Origin: a virus
DNA length: 64,000 nt
Virus record (IMG/VR): IMGVR_UViG_3300032214_001462
Coordinates: 16,663-80,662 of that record
Direction: 5' to 3' (one strand)
Numbering within the stretch: the first letter of the stretch is position 1; every line of letters begins with the position of its first letter. A program made the translations under genes and the position numbers. A model generated the notes under the pieces. The model ran no database searches. It was not told the DNA's origin and worked only from the letters and a program-made list of their open reading frames with translations. Shown here piece after piece: positions 56,739 to 64,000 of this stretch.

Positions 56739-56868
56739 ATTTGACGAAGACTGCCGCACAGGTTGCTTTGAAGGCCTCGCTTTCGAAGATGTAGAAACTA
56801 TTGAGGCAGATGAGTACGAAACAAATTTAAAAGAGCAGGAAATTCCCTATACTCGAATAGATCTGTAA
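56707..56868 (+). CDS. 53-residue acidic protein
   Basis: A short frame starting MASNLTRFYFEFDEDCRTGC and ending TRIDL. It overlaps the end of hli by 32 bases in another frame and is followed 10 bases later by the DUF4422 gene. Acidic, with two Cys near the start. No family recognised. Confidence 0.45.
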   Translation: MASNLTRFYFEFDEDCRTGCFEGLAFEDVETIEADEYETNLKEQEIPYTRIDL

Positions 56869-56877
56869 ACAAGTGTC

Positions 56878-57540
56878 GTGAAAGTTCCGGCCAAAGATAT
56901 TGTTTTGTATGCTGTTTGCCTAGAGAATTCAGACGTTCGTTTTAAAACCTCAGCAAGGGTCGTGCCTTTTTATGGTGACCAAGGAGAACATGCAGACGTT
57001 AATCCTTACTGGGGCGAGCTCAGCTGCATGTATTCCCTGTGGAATGAGTGCACAGACCCGTTTTTTGGTATTGTTAATTATCGACGAAATTGGGAAGAAC
57101 GATTCTTAAACGAAGCAGAGGATGATACTTTATATATTCCACGCCCAGTAACTTTCCCTTTTTCTGTTCAAAAGCAATTCTCTCAAGGCCATGGCCAAGG
57201 CCTAGATGAAACAGTTGAGCTTTCCCTGGATCTAGCACGCAAAAAACGTATTCCTTTAACAGAGGAGATGCTTTTGCAGATGTGGAATCAACCGAAGTTT
57301 TTTGAAACGTTACAGGTGATGGGACCAAATGAAGCAATGCATACTTACTTTGATCTTGTCTTTGACATCCTGCTCCCAATTTGGGAGGAAGGCAAAGATT
57401 ATTTCATGAGCCGTACTGGTTACAATAGGCGTGGTCCTGCTTTTCTGATGGAACGACTGCTTACTGCAGTATTCTTGAACAAAGAACATTTCTTTGGTAA
57501 ACAAAAGATTAAAGAAATTCCTTTTGTTATTTATCGTTAA
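56878..57540 (+). CDS. DUF4422 glycosyltransferase-like protein
   Basis: A 220-residue protein with GTG start. GDQGEHADVNPYWGELSCMY followed by FFGIVNYRRNW matches DUF4422 (G-D-x-G-D-N-I...N-x-x-[YF]-x-E-L-[ST] and [VI]-x-x-x-[HN]-Y-R-R). The family occurs in sugar-polymer clusters and is thought to be glycosyltransferases. It opens a four-gene sugar cluster. Confidence 0.75.
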   Translation: MKVPAKDIVLYAVCLENSDVRFKTSARVVPFYGDQGEHADVNPYWGELSCMYSLWNECTDPFFGIVNYRRNWEERFLNEAEDDTLYIPRPVTFPFSVQKQFSQGHGQGLDETVELSLDLARKKRIPLTEEMLLQMWNQPKFFETLQVMGPNEAMHTYFDLVFDILLPIWEEGKDYFMSRTGYNRRGPAFLMERLLTAVFLNKEHFFGKQKIKEIPFVIYR

Positions 57541-57542
57541 TC

Positions 57543-58259
57543 ATGCAAGTTACACAAATTTTTCTTACGGATAACAACTCCGAGATTGGTCCTTTTCTGC
57601 AGGAGGCAACGACTAGTGTTAGGCGTGCTTTTCCCCAACTCAAACATCGTATTTATCGCAACCAAGAAGTAGAAGAATTCTTGGAAGAACATTACGACCA
57701 GGGTGTTGTTAATGCTTATCACAAAGCAAAGCCTTATTCCTACAAGTGCGACTTAGCTCGTTATTGTATTACCAATATTGTTGGCGGTTGGTACTTTGAC
57801 GTAACAGTGCGCTGTCTTCTTGGTATTGAGCTACCAAAAGATTGCACCTTGCTTGCATTTAGGGATATCAACCGTTATACGCGTGTCTCATGGGCATGTG
57901 ATGGAGCAGTCTTTTATAGTCCTGCGAACAATCCTATTCTTGATGAAGCGATCTCTCAGATTGTCAGCAACATTGAAAATGAATATTACGGCATGACACC
58001 TTTGTGCCCCACTGGCCCAACTGTATGGGGTAAAGCAATTGCCTTGGAAAACCACCTTATTGATGACAAGGTGATCTTTGGTGATGCTATTGAACTGACG
58101 CCCGACCACATGAATAAAAATAAGGCGCTTGTACTACCTGATGGCACGATCTTTGCCTTAAAGAAACCAGCCATGGGCGGAGACCTAAGTGCACTTGGCG
58201 CTACAGGCGTGAACAACTACAATGAACTCTGGTACAAAAAAGACTTGTATGTCAAATGA
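57543..58259 (+). CDS. Glycosyltransferase (GT32/Gly_transf_sug-like)
   Basis: A 238-residue protein. YSYKCDLARYCITNIVGGWY followed by FDVTV matches the [DR]-x-x-R-Y-x-x-[LI]-x-x-x-G-G-x-Y-x-D motif. The usual D-x-D is D-V-T here, so the second Asp is missing; metal binding may be altered. Second gene of the sugar cluster. Confidence 0.7.
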   Translation: MQVTQIFLTDNNSEIGPFLQEATTSVRRAFPQLKHRIYRNQEVEEFLEEHYDQGVVNAYHKAKPYSYKCDLARYCITNIVGGWYFDVTVRCLLGIELPKDCTLLAFRDINRYTRVSWACDGAVFYSPANNPILDEAISQIVSNIENEYYGMTPLCPTGPTVWGKAIALENHLIDDKVIFGDAIELTPDHMNKNKALVLPDGTIFALKKPAMGGDLSALGATGVNNYNELWYKKDLYVK

Positions 58260-59106
58260 TGCAAAGCTTACCCTCTACGGAGGCACTGGCATCATTGGGA
58301 CTTACTACAGAGGGATGTACCCGTCTCAATACGTAGAGCGTGAACACTGTTGTCCGCTTACAGAAGATGTTTTGTACCTAATTAGTACAACGGATAACAC
58401 TAATATTTACACCAGCCCTCAGCTAGACATTCACACAAATTTATCTGTGCTTGCTAATCGGTTAGATCACTGCCGAGACTTTGGCATCAACACATTTAAC
58501 TTTGTTAGCAGCTGGTTTGTTTATGGGCCCGGGCATGTCAAGCCTAGTGAGCGTTCGATTTGCAATCCAAATGGTTTTTATTCGGTGACCAAGTATGCAG
58601 CTGAGAAGCTAGTCATGGAGTATTGCAAAGCTCATAAAATGAACTGGCGCATATTCCGCTTAGGTAATGTTTATGGCGGACCTGATAAAGGCACAGAAAA
58701 GCGCAATGCTCTTCACCACCTTATTGAATTATTACGTAAAGATGATGACATCAAGATTTACGAAAATCTATCCAGGGATTACATCCATATTTTGGATGCA
58801 TGCCGAGCCATGAATTTTCTTTGTAACAATGGACACATCAACCAAATCTATAACATTGGCACCGGCATTGAAACAAGGCTTTTTGATTGCATCGCAGATG
58901 CAAAAAATATGTTGAAATCACGCAGTAAAATTGAGCGCATCGTACCAAAAGAAGACTATAATCAAGCAATTAGATTCAGTCTTGATTGCACCAAGTTATA
59001 TGAGCTTGGATTCCAGTCAACGCTGACATTACAAGAAGGTTTAGAAGACTTATGTCGCGATCAAAAGTTTTGTACTCCGGTCCGTACTTTGACGGTCGCG
59101 AAATAG
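58249..59106 (+). CDS. NAD-dependent epimerase/dehydratase (extended SDR)
   Basis: A 285-residue protein. The N-terminal Rossmann motif is LTLYGGTGIIGTYY (GxxGxxG, residues 11-17). The catalytic YSVTKYAAEK (Tyr-x-x-x-Lys, about residue 110) and NVYGG follow. It changes or oxidises a nucleotide sugar. It overlaps the previous gene by 11 bases and the next by 55 bases. Confidence 0.82.
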   Translation: MSNDAKLTLYGGTGIIGTYYRGMYPSQYVEREHCCPLTEDVLYLISTTDNTNIYTSPQLDIHTNLSVLANRLDHCRDFGINTFNFVSSWFVYGPGHVKPSERSICNPNGFYSVTKYAAEKLVMEYCKAHKMNWRIFRLGNVYGGPDKGTEKRNALHHLIELLRKDDDIKIYENLSRDYIHILDACRAMNFLCNNGHINQIYNIGTGIETRLFDCIADAKNMLKSRSKIERIVPKEDYNQAIRFSLDCTKLYELGFQSTLTLQEGLEDLCRDQKFCTPVRTLTVAK

Positions 59107-60308
59107 AAGCAGCGATTGCGACACTAAAAGAAGGAGCCTGGTACCCAGCCGGTAAAGAAGTCGATAAATTTGAAAGGGCGTTTTCCAAACAGTTTGGATT
59201 TACTTCATCACTTATGGTGAATAGCGGTAGCTCCGCTAATTTGGTGATGCTTGCCGCCTTAAAGAAATACTTTGAGTGGCCGGATGGCGCTGAGGTAATT
59301 GTTAGTGTGGTCGGCTTTCCCACTACCATCAATCCAATTATCCAGAATGGTTTAACACCTAAGTTCGTAGATATCACCTGGGAAGATTTAAACTGGGATC
59401 TGGATCAGGTAGAAAATGCAATCACGGACAAAACAGTTGCAGTTTTTAGTAGCCCTGTTTTGGGTAATAGTTACGACCTGGATCGTTTACTCGATATCTG
59501 TGAACGGCGTTCACTGAAATACATTGCAGATAACTGTGATTCTCTTGGCTCAAAATGGAATGATGATTACTTAACCAAGCATGCTGTTGCAGCATCTTGT
59601 TCTTTTTACCCAGCGCACCATATCACCACCCTTGAAGGTGGCATGGTTTCATCCAATCTTCCTGGGCTAACGACACTTGCCCGTCAATTTGCTTGGTGGG
59701 GGCGTGATTGCTATTGCGTTGGCGAATGCAACATGCTGGCCAATGGTAGTTGCGGCAAGCGTTTTGATACGTGGTTGCCAGATTATGACGTTGTCGTTGA
59801 TCATAAATATGTCTTTAGCCAGATTGGCTACAACCTCAAACCTTTGGATCTACAGGGTGCAGTCGGCTTGGTACAGCTAGAAAAGTTTAATGAAGTACAC
59901 ACTATTCGTCGTTTAAATTACCAGACAATTGTTAATTATTTCCAGGACTATCCTGATGAGCTAAAGATTATAGGTGAGAAACCACAAGCAGAAACCTCTT
60001 GGTTTGGCGTACCTATTGTGTGTGACAATCCCAAAGTCAAACAAGGTTTACAACAGCATCTTGAAAGCAATGGCGTACAGACTCGAAATTATTTTGCTGG
60101 TAATTTGCTGCTCCATCCTGCATATCGGCACCTGGGCAGTGCTAAAGATTTCCCCAATGCGTACGAAGTCCTTAAACGTGTCTTCTTCCTTGGCACCTCC
60201 CCTTCCCTTAACTACGATCAGATCCATTATGTAGGGGAAACCATCCATTCATTTATGGTAAATACACCTATTTCATGTGATGGTTATAGCTGCAGATTTA
60301 AATTATAG
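59052..60308 (+). CDS. RfbH-type dehydrase: PMP- and [2Fe-2S]-dependent
   Basis: A 418-residue DegT/DnrJ/EryC1-fold protein. At the position of the usual catalytic Lys it has His (SFYPAHHITTLEGG, about residues 187-200), as in RfbH/AscC (CDP-4-keto-6-deoxyglucose-3-dehydrase) and ColD. Four Cys in RDCYCVGECNMLANGSCGKR (about residues 217-236) match the [2Fe-2S] ligands of RfbH. It removes the C3 hydroxyl of a 4-keto sugar, the key step to 3,6-dideoxyhexoses. The reductase partner is not seen in the window. Confidence 0.85.
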   Translation: MSRSKVLYSGPYFDGREIEAAIATLKEGAWYPAGKEVDKFERAFSKQFGFTSSLMVNSGSSANLVMLAALKKYFEWPDGAEVIVSVVGFPTTINPIIQNGLTPKFVDITWEDLNWDLDQVENAITDKTVAVFSSPVLGNSYDLDRLLDICERRSLKYIADNCDSLGSKWNDDYLTKHAVAASCSFYPAHHITTLEGGMVSSNLPGLTTLARQFAWWGRDCYCVGECNMLANGSCGKRFDTWLPDYDVVVDHKYVFSQIGYNLKPLDLQGAVGLVQLEKFNEVHTIRRLNYQTIVNYFQDYPDELKIIGEKPQAETSWFGVPIVCDNPKVKQGLQQHLESNGVQTRNYFAGNLLLHPAYRHLGSAKDFPNAYEVLKRVFFLGTSPSLNYDQIHYVGETIHSFMVNTPISCDGYSCRFKL

Positions 60309-60377
60309 TTATTAAATGCAGAATGATTACAGATGTTATTGATTGGCCCTATACTGAGAAGACCAAAGGAATCAGAG

Positions 60378-60590
60378 ATGTCGCTTTCTAACCAAGTAAA
60401 GGATTCTATTCAACAAGCAGGTGATTGCTTGCGTGATGCCCTCGCCTTTGCGGCACGTACCGAGCACCCTGTTACCATAACAACGATTTCTGATATCTTA
60501 TGCCGCCTGGAATCCTTGGAGCAGGTCGATGATTTGATGCAGCACTTTGCAAAGCGAGATGAGGAAAAAAAGAATCCCTACCGAAACTGA
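60378..60590 (+). CDS. Small conserved-looking protein
   Basis: A 70-residue helical protein starting MSLSNQVKDSIQQAGDCLRD, with HPVTITTISDILCRLESLEQ in the middle. TATACT lies 22 bases upstream (60350-60355). Similar small proteins occur in cyanophages, function unknown. Confidence 0.5.
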   Translation: MSLSNQVKDSIQQAGDCLRDALAFAARTEHPVTITTISDILCRLESLEQVDDLMQHFAKRDEEKKNPYRN

Positions 60591-60729
60591 ACGCCTTGAA
60601 AAATACTTTGACGATTTAAGGCGTCTTTTTCCGGAGCCACCTAGGAACTGGGCTGTCAATGCCAAGGAATGTCGTTGGGCTAAAATACTAAAAGAAAAAG
60701 ATAAAAATCCTGATGTCTCAGGAGAATAA
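60559..60729 (+). CDS. 56-residue basic protein
   Basis: Starts MRKKRIPTETERLEKYFDDL with a Pro/Trp-rich middle (LFPEPPRNWAVNAKECRWAK). It overlaps both neighbours (32 and 17 bases), typical for this packed operon. No family recognised. Confidence 0.45.
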   Translation: MRKKRIPTETERLEKYFDDLRRLFPEPPRNWAVNAKECRWAKILKEKDKNPDVSGE

Positions 60730-60994
60730 ATATACAAAACCAGAGTTACGCGAGAGTATTAAAGATCGTGTAATGGCTGGTTCAAAAGGTGGCAAGCCTG
60801 GTCAATGGTCTGCACGTAAAGCTCAGCTTGTTGCTAGTGAGTATAAAGAAGCTGGTGGTGGATACAAAGGCGATAAAGGTGAGAAACAAAAGTCCCTTGA
60901 GAAGTGGGGCAAAGAAAGTTGGATGACTAAAGATGAGTATGAGAAACGTGGAAAGGCTAAAGCTGCTTCAAAAAAATATCAAGATGAGAAATGA
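60713..60994 (+). CDS. DUF5872-like small basic protein
   Basis: A 93-residue protein. KYTKPELRESIKDRVMAGSK followed by GGKPGQWSARKAQLVASEYK matches DUF5872, a small domain known from giant viruses, phages and some bacteria (K-G-G-K-P-G-Q-W-S-A-R-K-A-Q). Its function is unknown. TAAAAT lies 26 bases upstream (60681-60686). Confidence 0.72.
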   Translation: MSQENKYTKPELRESIKDRVMAGSKGGKPGQWSARKAQLVASEYKEAGGGYKGDKGEKQKSLEKWGKESWMTKDEYEKRGKAKAASKKYQDEK

Positions 60995-61194
60995 TGGCGG
61001 ACAAAGCAATTCAAAAAGGCTATACCAAACGTTACTTACCAGAGAGTGCATGGGCTTCTTTATCTAAAGAAGAACGCGAACAAACTGATCAAAAGAAAAG
61101 AGCTGCCAGTAAAGAAGGAAAACAATTTGTTCCTAATACAGAACGCGCCAAAAAAGCCGGACGTGCAGCTAGACGTTACAAGGGAAGTAAGTAA
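60991..61194 (+). CDS. Small basic protein, giant-virus/phage type
   Basis: A 67-residue protein. RYLPESAWASLSKEEREQTD followed by KQFVPNTERAKKAGRAAR resembles a small basic protein found together with DUF5872 in other viruses. Coupled to the preceding gene by ATGA. Nucleic-acid binding is likely from charge; not shown. Confidence 0.6.
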   Translation: MMADKAIQKGYTKRYLPESAWASLSKEEREQTDQKKRAASKEGKQFVPNTERAKKAGRAARRYKGSK

Positions 61195-61224
61195 TTTTAT
61201 AATCAATAGAGATACTTAAATATC

Positions 61225-61410
61225 ATGGCACCAGCAAAGAAAGCAATGGGTGGCAAAGGCATGCCAATGAAAGGCAAGCCAATGGCCGAGAAAGGTAAGC
61301 CAGTTCCCCCTAAAGGCAAGGGTGGCGCTTCTGAAAAACAGATGGCTGCACGCGAAAAGTTTAAAGAGATGGCTGCCAAAAAGAAAGCTGCGCCAACCAA
61401 GAAAAAATAG
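61225..61410 (+). CDS. Histone-tail-like Lys/Gly/Pro protein
   Basis: A 61-residue protein with about one third Lys (KGKPMAEKGKPVPPKGKGG) and a helix SEKQMAAREKFKEMAAKKKA. It has TATAAT 21 bases upstream (61198-61203). Probably a DNA-condensing or virion-internal basic peptide. Confidence 0.55.
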   Translation: MAPAKKAMGGKGMPMKGKPMAEKGKPVPPKGKGGASEKQMAAREKFKEMAAKKKAAPTKKK

Positions 61411-61426
61411 TGATATCCTGACAACG

Positions 61427-61541
61427 GAGCAATATCGCTCTGGGACTAATAGTCGCAAGTCCCTCCACGTTACGAACGTGGTGCTCAACACAATTGAGCG
61501 AGAAGGAAGTTATGATCCCGGTATAACAACCGGGATTTTTT
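61427..61541 (+). ncRNA. Array of five hairpins ending in a terminator
   Basis: In order: GAGC/GCTC (61427-61440), GGGACT/AGTCCC (61442-61463), CCACGT/ACGTGG (61465-61481), GCTCAA/TTGAGC (61483-61499) and ATCCCGG/CCGGGAT (61515-61536) with T residues to 61541. Together they form a compact structured leader in front of the gene at 61542. No family recognised. Confidence 0.5.
61515..61541 (+). terminator. Terminator hairpin overlapping a gene start
   Basis: ATCCCGG and CCGGGAT arms with six T residues. It lies directly before the GTG at 61542. AGAAGGAAG is at 61502-61510, and a short in-frame sequence ATG ATC CCG GTA TAA starts at 61512. Confidence 0.75.
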
Positions 61542-62219
61542 GTGACGACTCTTGTTGCCAACGTGCCACCGGTTAAAGTTTGGGTTCGCAGAGAGTACCT
61601 TCGTGATCTAAGGGATGGCTATGGTGAATATACACTGGGCTATTGGGTAACTTGTAAATCGTTAACAGGCAGAGCATTACAGTTTGAAACTTACCTAACT
61701 GAATATGGTGCGCTTTACGACAAGCTTCCTATTAGCGCTTTCCTTGCCTGGGACTCAGATTACCCAGATAAACCGCAAGCACCAACACCAGACCTGGAGC
61801 TAACCGACCTGCAATTCTGGAATGGATTTGATACTGGCCTTACGGTTGTAGAAAAGAACTTGATCTATAACATGGAATTCCAGGTGATGACACGTAGTGC
61901 TGGTGTAATGAAGGGCACATATTTATTTACGGTTGACAATTATCATCCTCATAGGAACGAACCTGATTTTTATTTTGCGGAATTTCCTGATGAGCACAAA
62001 TCCCATAACATTGTGGCTTTGGACAACGGTCAAATTGGCGCTTATCCCAACAATCGTTGTCGGATGGTTGACCCATCACTAAGCAATCACAACCTCAAGA
62101 CTCCAGACTTTAAGGTATCCACGAGGTACTTTGACTCCGAGAAAGCGCTAAAGTGGGGCCGCCTAGGTGAATGCGACGATTATTTCTGGAAGACACCAAA
62201 CGAAAAAGATGTAGAATAA
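61542..62219 (+). CDS. Conserved cyanophage-type protein, unknown function
   Basis: A 225-residue protein. VKVWVRREYLRDLRDGYGEY followed by GYWVTCKSLTGRALQFETYL and YGALYDKLPISAF is a pattern I know from a widespread, uncharacterised cyanophage protein. It has several Tyr and Trp residues and an NNRCRMVDPSL segment. The GTG start directly follows a terminator hairpin; the nearest ribosome site is before the hairpin, so initiation may be regulated. Confidence 0.65.
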   Translation: MTTLVANVPPVKVWVRREYLRDLRDGYGEYTLGYWVTCKSLTGRALQFETYLTEYGALYDKLPISAFLAWDSDYPDKPQAPTPDLELTDLQFWNGFDTGLTVVEKNLIYNMEFQVMTRSAGVMKGTYLFTVDNYHPHRNEPDFYFAEFPDEHKSHNIVALDNGQIGAYPNNRCRMVDPSLSNHNLKTPDFKVSTRYFDSEKALKWGRLGECDDYFWKTPNEKDVE

Positions 62220-62228
62220 CTTTTCTAC

Positions 62229-62300
62229 CGGGAATTAGCGCAGCGGTAGCGCGTCTGCTTTGGGAGCAGAAAGTCGCAGGTTCGATCCCTGCATTCCCGA
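62229..62300 (+). tRNA. tRNA-Pro (anticodon TGG)
   Basis: The cloverleaf is complete: acceptor stem CGGGAAT/ATTCCCG, D arm GCGCAGCGGTAGCGC, anticodon stem TCTGC/GCAGA with loop TTTGGGA (TGG at 62261-62263), and T arm GCAGG-TTCGATC-CCTGC. CCA is not encoded. It may help decode CCA and CCG codons or serve as an integration site. Confidence 0.95.
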
Positions 62301-62354
62301 TTATTCAACTACTTGATAAATAAAGTATATTATCTATACAAATAAAAATTATGC

Positions 62355-62609
62355 ATGGGTTGGACTGAGTCCAAGAAGCGCATCGACAAGAATCGACAAA
62401 AGCTTTTGGAGTACAAAAAGACTTTGCAATGCGATAAGTGTGGGCTTAATGATCACCGTGTCCTTGAGTTCCACCATATAGGTGATAAGGATAACAACAT
62501 TTCAACAATGGTGAACCATGGTTACGCCTGGAGCAGGGTAGAGCAAGAGATTGAGAAATGCATCCCGCTCTGTTGCAACTGCCACAGACTTACCCATTAC
62601 GAAGGGTAG
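62355..62609 (+). CDS. HNH-type zinc nuclease, free-standing
   Basis: An 84-residue protein. LQCDKCGLNDHRVLEFHHIG and KCIPLCCNCHRLTHYEG give two C-x-x-C pairs and the His-His pair of small HNH proteins. It directly follows the tRNA gene, a usual place for homing endonucleases. It overlaps the end of the convergent Dps-like gene by 20 bases. Confidence 0.8.
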   Translation: MGWTESKKRIDKNRQKLLEYKKTLQCDKCGLNDHRVLEFHHIGDKDNNISTMVNHGYAWSRVEQEIEKCIPLCCNCHRLTHYEG

Positions 62610-63141
62610 CTTTTAAAAACCAAGCCGCTTTGAAAGCTTGACCACAAAGGTCTGCCATGTAGTTTTGGATATCAATAGCACCAATTTTGGCGGCGATTGG
62701 CTCCAGCTTTTTGGTCTTCATGCCTAGCTCTTCTAGGTTTTTGTAGTAGGTAGCAAGCATGTCGGTACCTTTGTAGCTCGTAACATGCTGGATACCTGGG
62801 CCAGAGTCAGCCAATCCTCTACCACACATTGGGAGAAGATAATCCATACTGCGGATAAATTCAGCAAGTGTATCGAACTGTCCCAGATGTGCTTCGTATT
62901 GATCTTTCAAGAATGCATGCACACCTAAGAAGTTTGCACCTTCATAGTTGAGATGGATAAGGTGACTTTGTGTCTCAAGTTCCTTGAGATAAGAACATAA
63001 AGAAATGCACTGTTGAATGAAAGCTCCTACATCACCACTCTTTGATTTACCAGGTGCCTTGGGCTTGGCTTGTGGTTCAGGAGCAGCTTGAGGTGGAGGG
63101 GTTTGAGCTTGTTGAATCTGACCGGGACCAGGAGTATACAT
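62590..63141 (-). CDS. Dps-like ferritin
   Basis: A 183-residue protein. Residues 1-36 are a Pro/Gln/Lys-rich tail. Residues 37-183 fit the Dps four-helix bundle. HLNYEGANFLGVHAFLKDQY aligns with HWNMRGANFIAVHEML of E. coli Dps, and the ferroxidase ligands His63, His75, Asp90 and Glu94 have exactly the Dps spacing (12, 15 and 4 residues). Dps proteins oxidise and store iron with hydrogen peroxide and protect DNA. The basic Pro-rich tail could bind DNA. A host-derived stress gene is likely. Confidence 0.78.
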   Translation of the reverse strand: MYTPGPGQIQQAQTPPPQAAPEPQAKPKAPGKSKSGDVGAFIQQCISLCSYLKELETQSHLIHLNYEGANFLGVHAFLKDQYEAHLGQFDTLAEFIRSMDYLLPMCGRGLADSGPGIQHVTSYKGTDMLATYYKNLEELGMKTKKLEPIAAKIGAIDIQNYMADLCGQAFKAAWFLKATLRNG

Positions 63142-63186
63142 AGCTTTTAGTCAATAGATCTAGTTTACCAAAAACAAATCAACCAC

Positions 63187-64000
63187 TCAGCGGCTGATTT
63201 CTTCCCAATCTACAGACGCCAAGATATCAGAACCAGCTTGTGCACTGCTACACACCAACGTTAGTTCCGTGGGGGTACCAGTGAGACCATTGCGTTCTAG
63301 TTGGAATGCAAATAATGCTTCCTTCAAGATGTCAACAACGGTTGAACCTTGGTTAGAACCAGTAGCAAAACCACTGGCAAGAACACGTCCAGTCCCCATG
63401 GTAAAAGATGTACCAGTGATGTTGTATTCAACGGAAGAAGTAGTTCCCGTGGTATCCCATGAACCTGCTGTGGTTGTGCCACCAACAATCACTTTCCAGT
63501 TGTAGTTTGAGTTGTTGGTAATACCCATGATTGATAACGCAGTCAAGATGACAATTGCATCAAGACGCGTTGTTTTAAGACGAATAGAGATAACAGGATA
63601 CTCAGTGGAGATGACTGTTAAATCACGCGGAGATGCGATTGGTGTTCCGATTGCAGATTGCGCTCCACGTAATTCATAACCGCCTTCCGACAGTACGGTA
63701 GAGCAAACTTGCTTTAAAGTACTGCTGCTTGCCGTAGTGCCAACATTAGTAATTTCATAACGCAACGGCAAAGATGCCGTTGTTATATAGGTGGACGTAA
63801 TTAAGTTGGCATGATGGAATGAATGGCAATGAATGAATGCACCATTAATTACAAAACCTGCACGTACGGTGCCAAGGCCAAGCCATTCAATATCAAACCA
63901 AAGGATCTGAGCCTTGGTGATGTCAAGCGTAAAACCAGATGGACCGTTGCCATCCAGTTTGTCAATGTTCCAATTAGCTTGTGCAACCCGTGTTTCAGCA
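63187..64000 (-). CDS. Virion structural protein, 5' end beyond the window
   Basis: The minus-strand frame is open from the right edge to a stop at 63187, at least 270 residues. WNIDKLDGNGPSGFTLDITK, then LWFDIEWLGLGTVRAGFVIN, is a pattern I know from large cyanophage virion proteins of unknown role. The C-terminal part (LRGAQSAIGTPIASPRDLTV) continues in strand-rich style. A TTG within it at 63771 is not the real start, since conserved-looking sequence lies upstream. Confidence 0.7.
   Translation of the reverse strand, partial: AETRVAQANWNIDKLDGNGPSGFTLDITKAQILWFDIEWLGLGTVRAGFVINGAFIHCHSFHHANLITSTYITTASLPLRYEITNVGTTASSSTLKQVCSTVLSEGGYELRGAQSAIGTPIASPRDLTVISTEYPVISIRLKTTRLDAIVILTALSIMGITNNSNYNWKVIVGGTTTAGSWDTTGTTSSVEYNITGTSFTMGTGRVLASGFATGSNQGSTVVDILKEALFAFQLERNGLTGTPTELTLVCSSAQAGSDILASVDWEEISR

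Overview
The window is part of the genome of a tailed double-stranded DNA phage, and the likely host is a unicellular cyanobacterium such as Synechococcus or Cyanobium. The phage call rests on a terminase, portal, scaffold, major capsid and fibre gene series, and on dense overlapping genes with ATGA and TAATG junctions. The host call is inferred from a high-light-inducible protein with the chlorophyll-binding motif, an NblA-like protein, an S-adenosylmethionine decarboxylase, and many small proteins of types familiar from cyanophages. No psbA, DNA polymerase or RNA polymerase gene was seen, and one structural gene runs off the right edge, so the genome is larger than the window.

Layout. (1) 1-4,811, leftward: small, probably early genes, including a single-stranded DNA binding protein, two zinc or helix-turn-helix type proteins and many unknowns. 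Their leaders often carry a CTCAAC motif instead of a Shine-Dalgarno sequence. (2) 4,812-5,660: control region with palindromes, a multi-hairpin element, one small leftward gene with a terminator, and a divergent promoter area. (3) 5,661-29,355, rightward: virion genes. Glycine/alanine-rich, possibly ejected, proteins come first, then terminase, portal, a scaffold overprinted on the portal tail, and the major capsid gene. The capsid gene is split by a group I intron. Structural proteins and two wall hydrolases follow. (4) 29,360-30,540: a small island with an integrase-like fragment, an excisionase-like helix-turn-helix gene and an HNH nuclease. (5) 30,543-36,527: a 1,020-residue protein, small basic proteins, endolysin, an NblA-like gene and DUF3310. 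(6) 36,524-38,997, leftward: regulator, unknowns, a methyltransferase-like protein and dCTP deaminase. (7) 39,046-47,666, rightward: fibres, receptor-binding protein, fibre chaperone and a two-domain wall hydrolase. (8) 47,667-54,530, leftward: holin candidate, structural protein, HNH-like protein, glycosyltransferase, SpeD and primase-helicase. (9) 54,599-64,000: a PD-(D/E)XK nuclease, hli, a sugar/glycosylation cluster with an RfbH-type enzyme, small basic proteins, tRNA-Pro, an HNH gene, a Dps-like ferritin and a truncated structural gene.

How it fits together. SSB, prim-pol/helicase, nuclease, dCTP deaminase and the methyltransferase-like protein serve DNA metabolism. The large rightward block builds the particle and carries four separate peptidoglycan hydrolases. 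The hli, nblA-like, speD and dps-like genes are candidate host-metabolism genes acting on light harvesting, polyamines and iron or oxidative stress. Many virion genes have an AT-rich TAWAMT hexamer about 16-34 bases before the start codon, suggesting many short-leader late promoters without a conserved -35 box.

The strongest single discovery is the group I intron in the major capsid gene. Its first exon is only four codons long, and an HNH endonuclease gene lies antisense in the loop of helix P1. All family assignments were made by eye from motifs; no database search was run.
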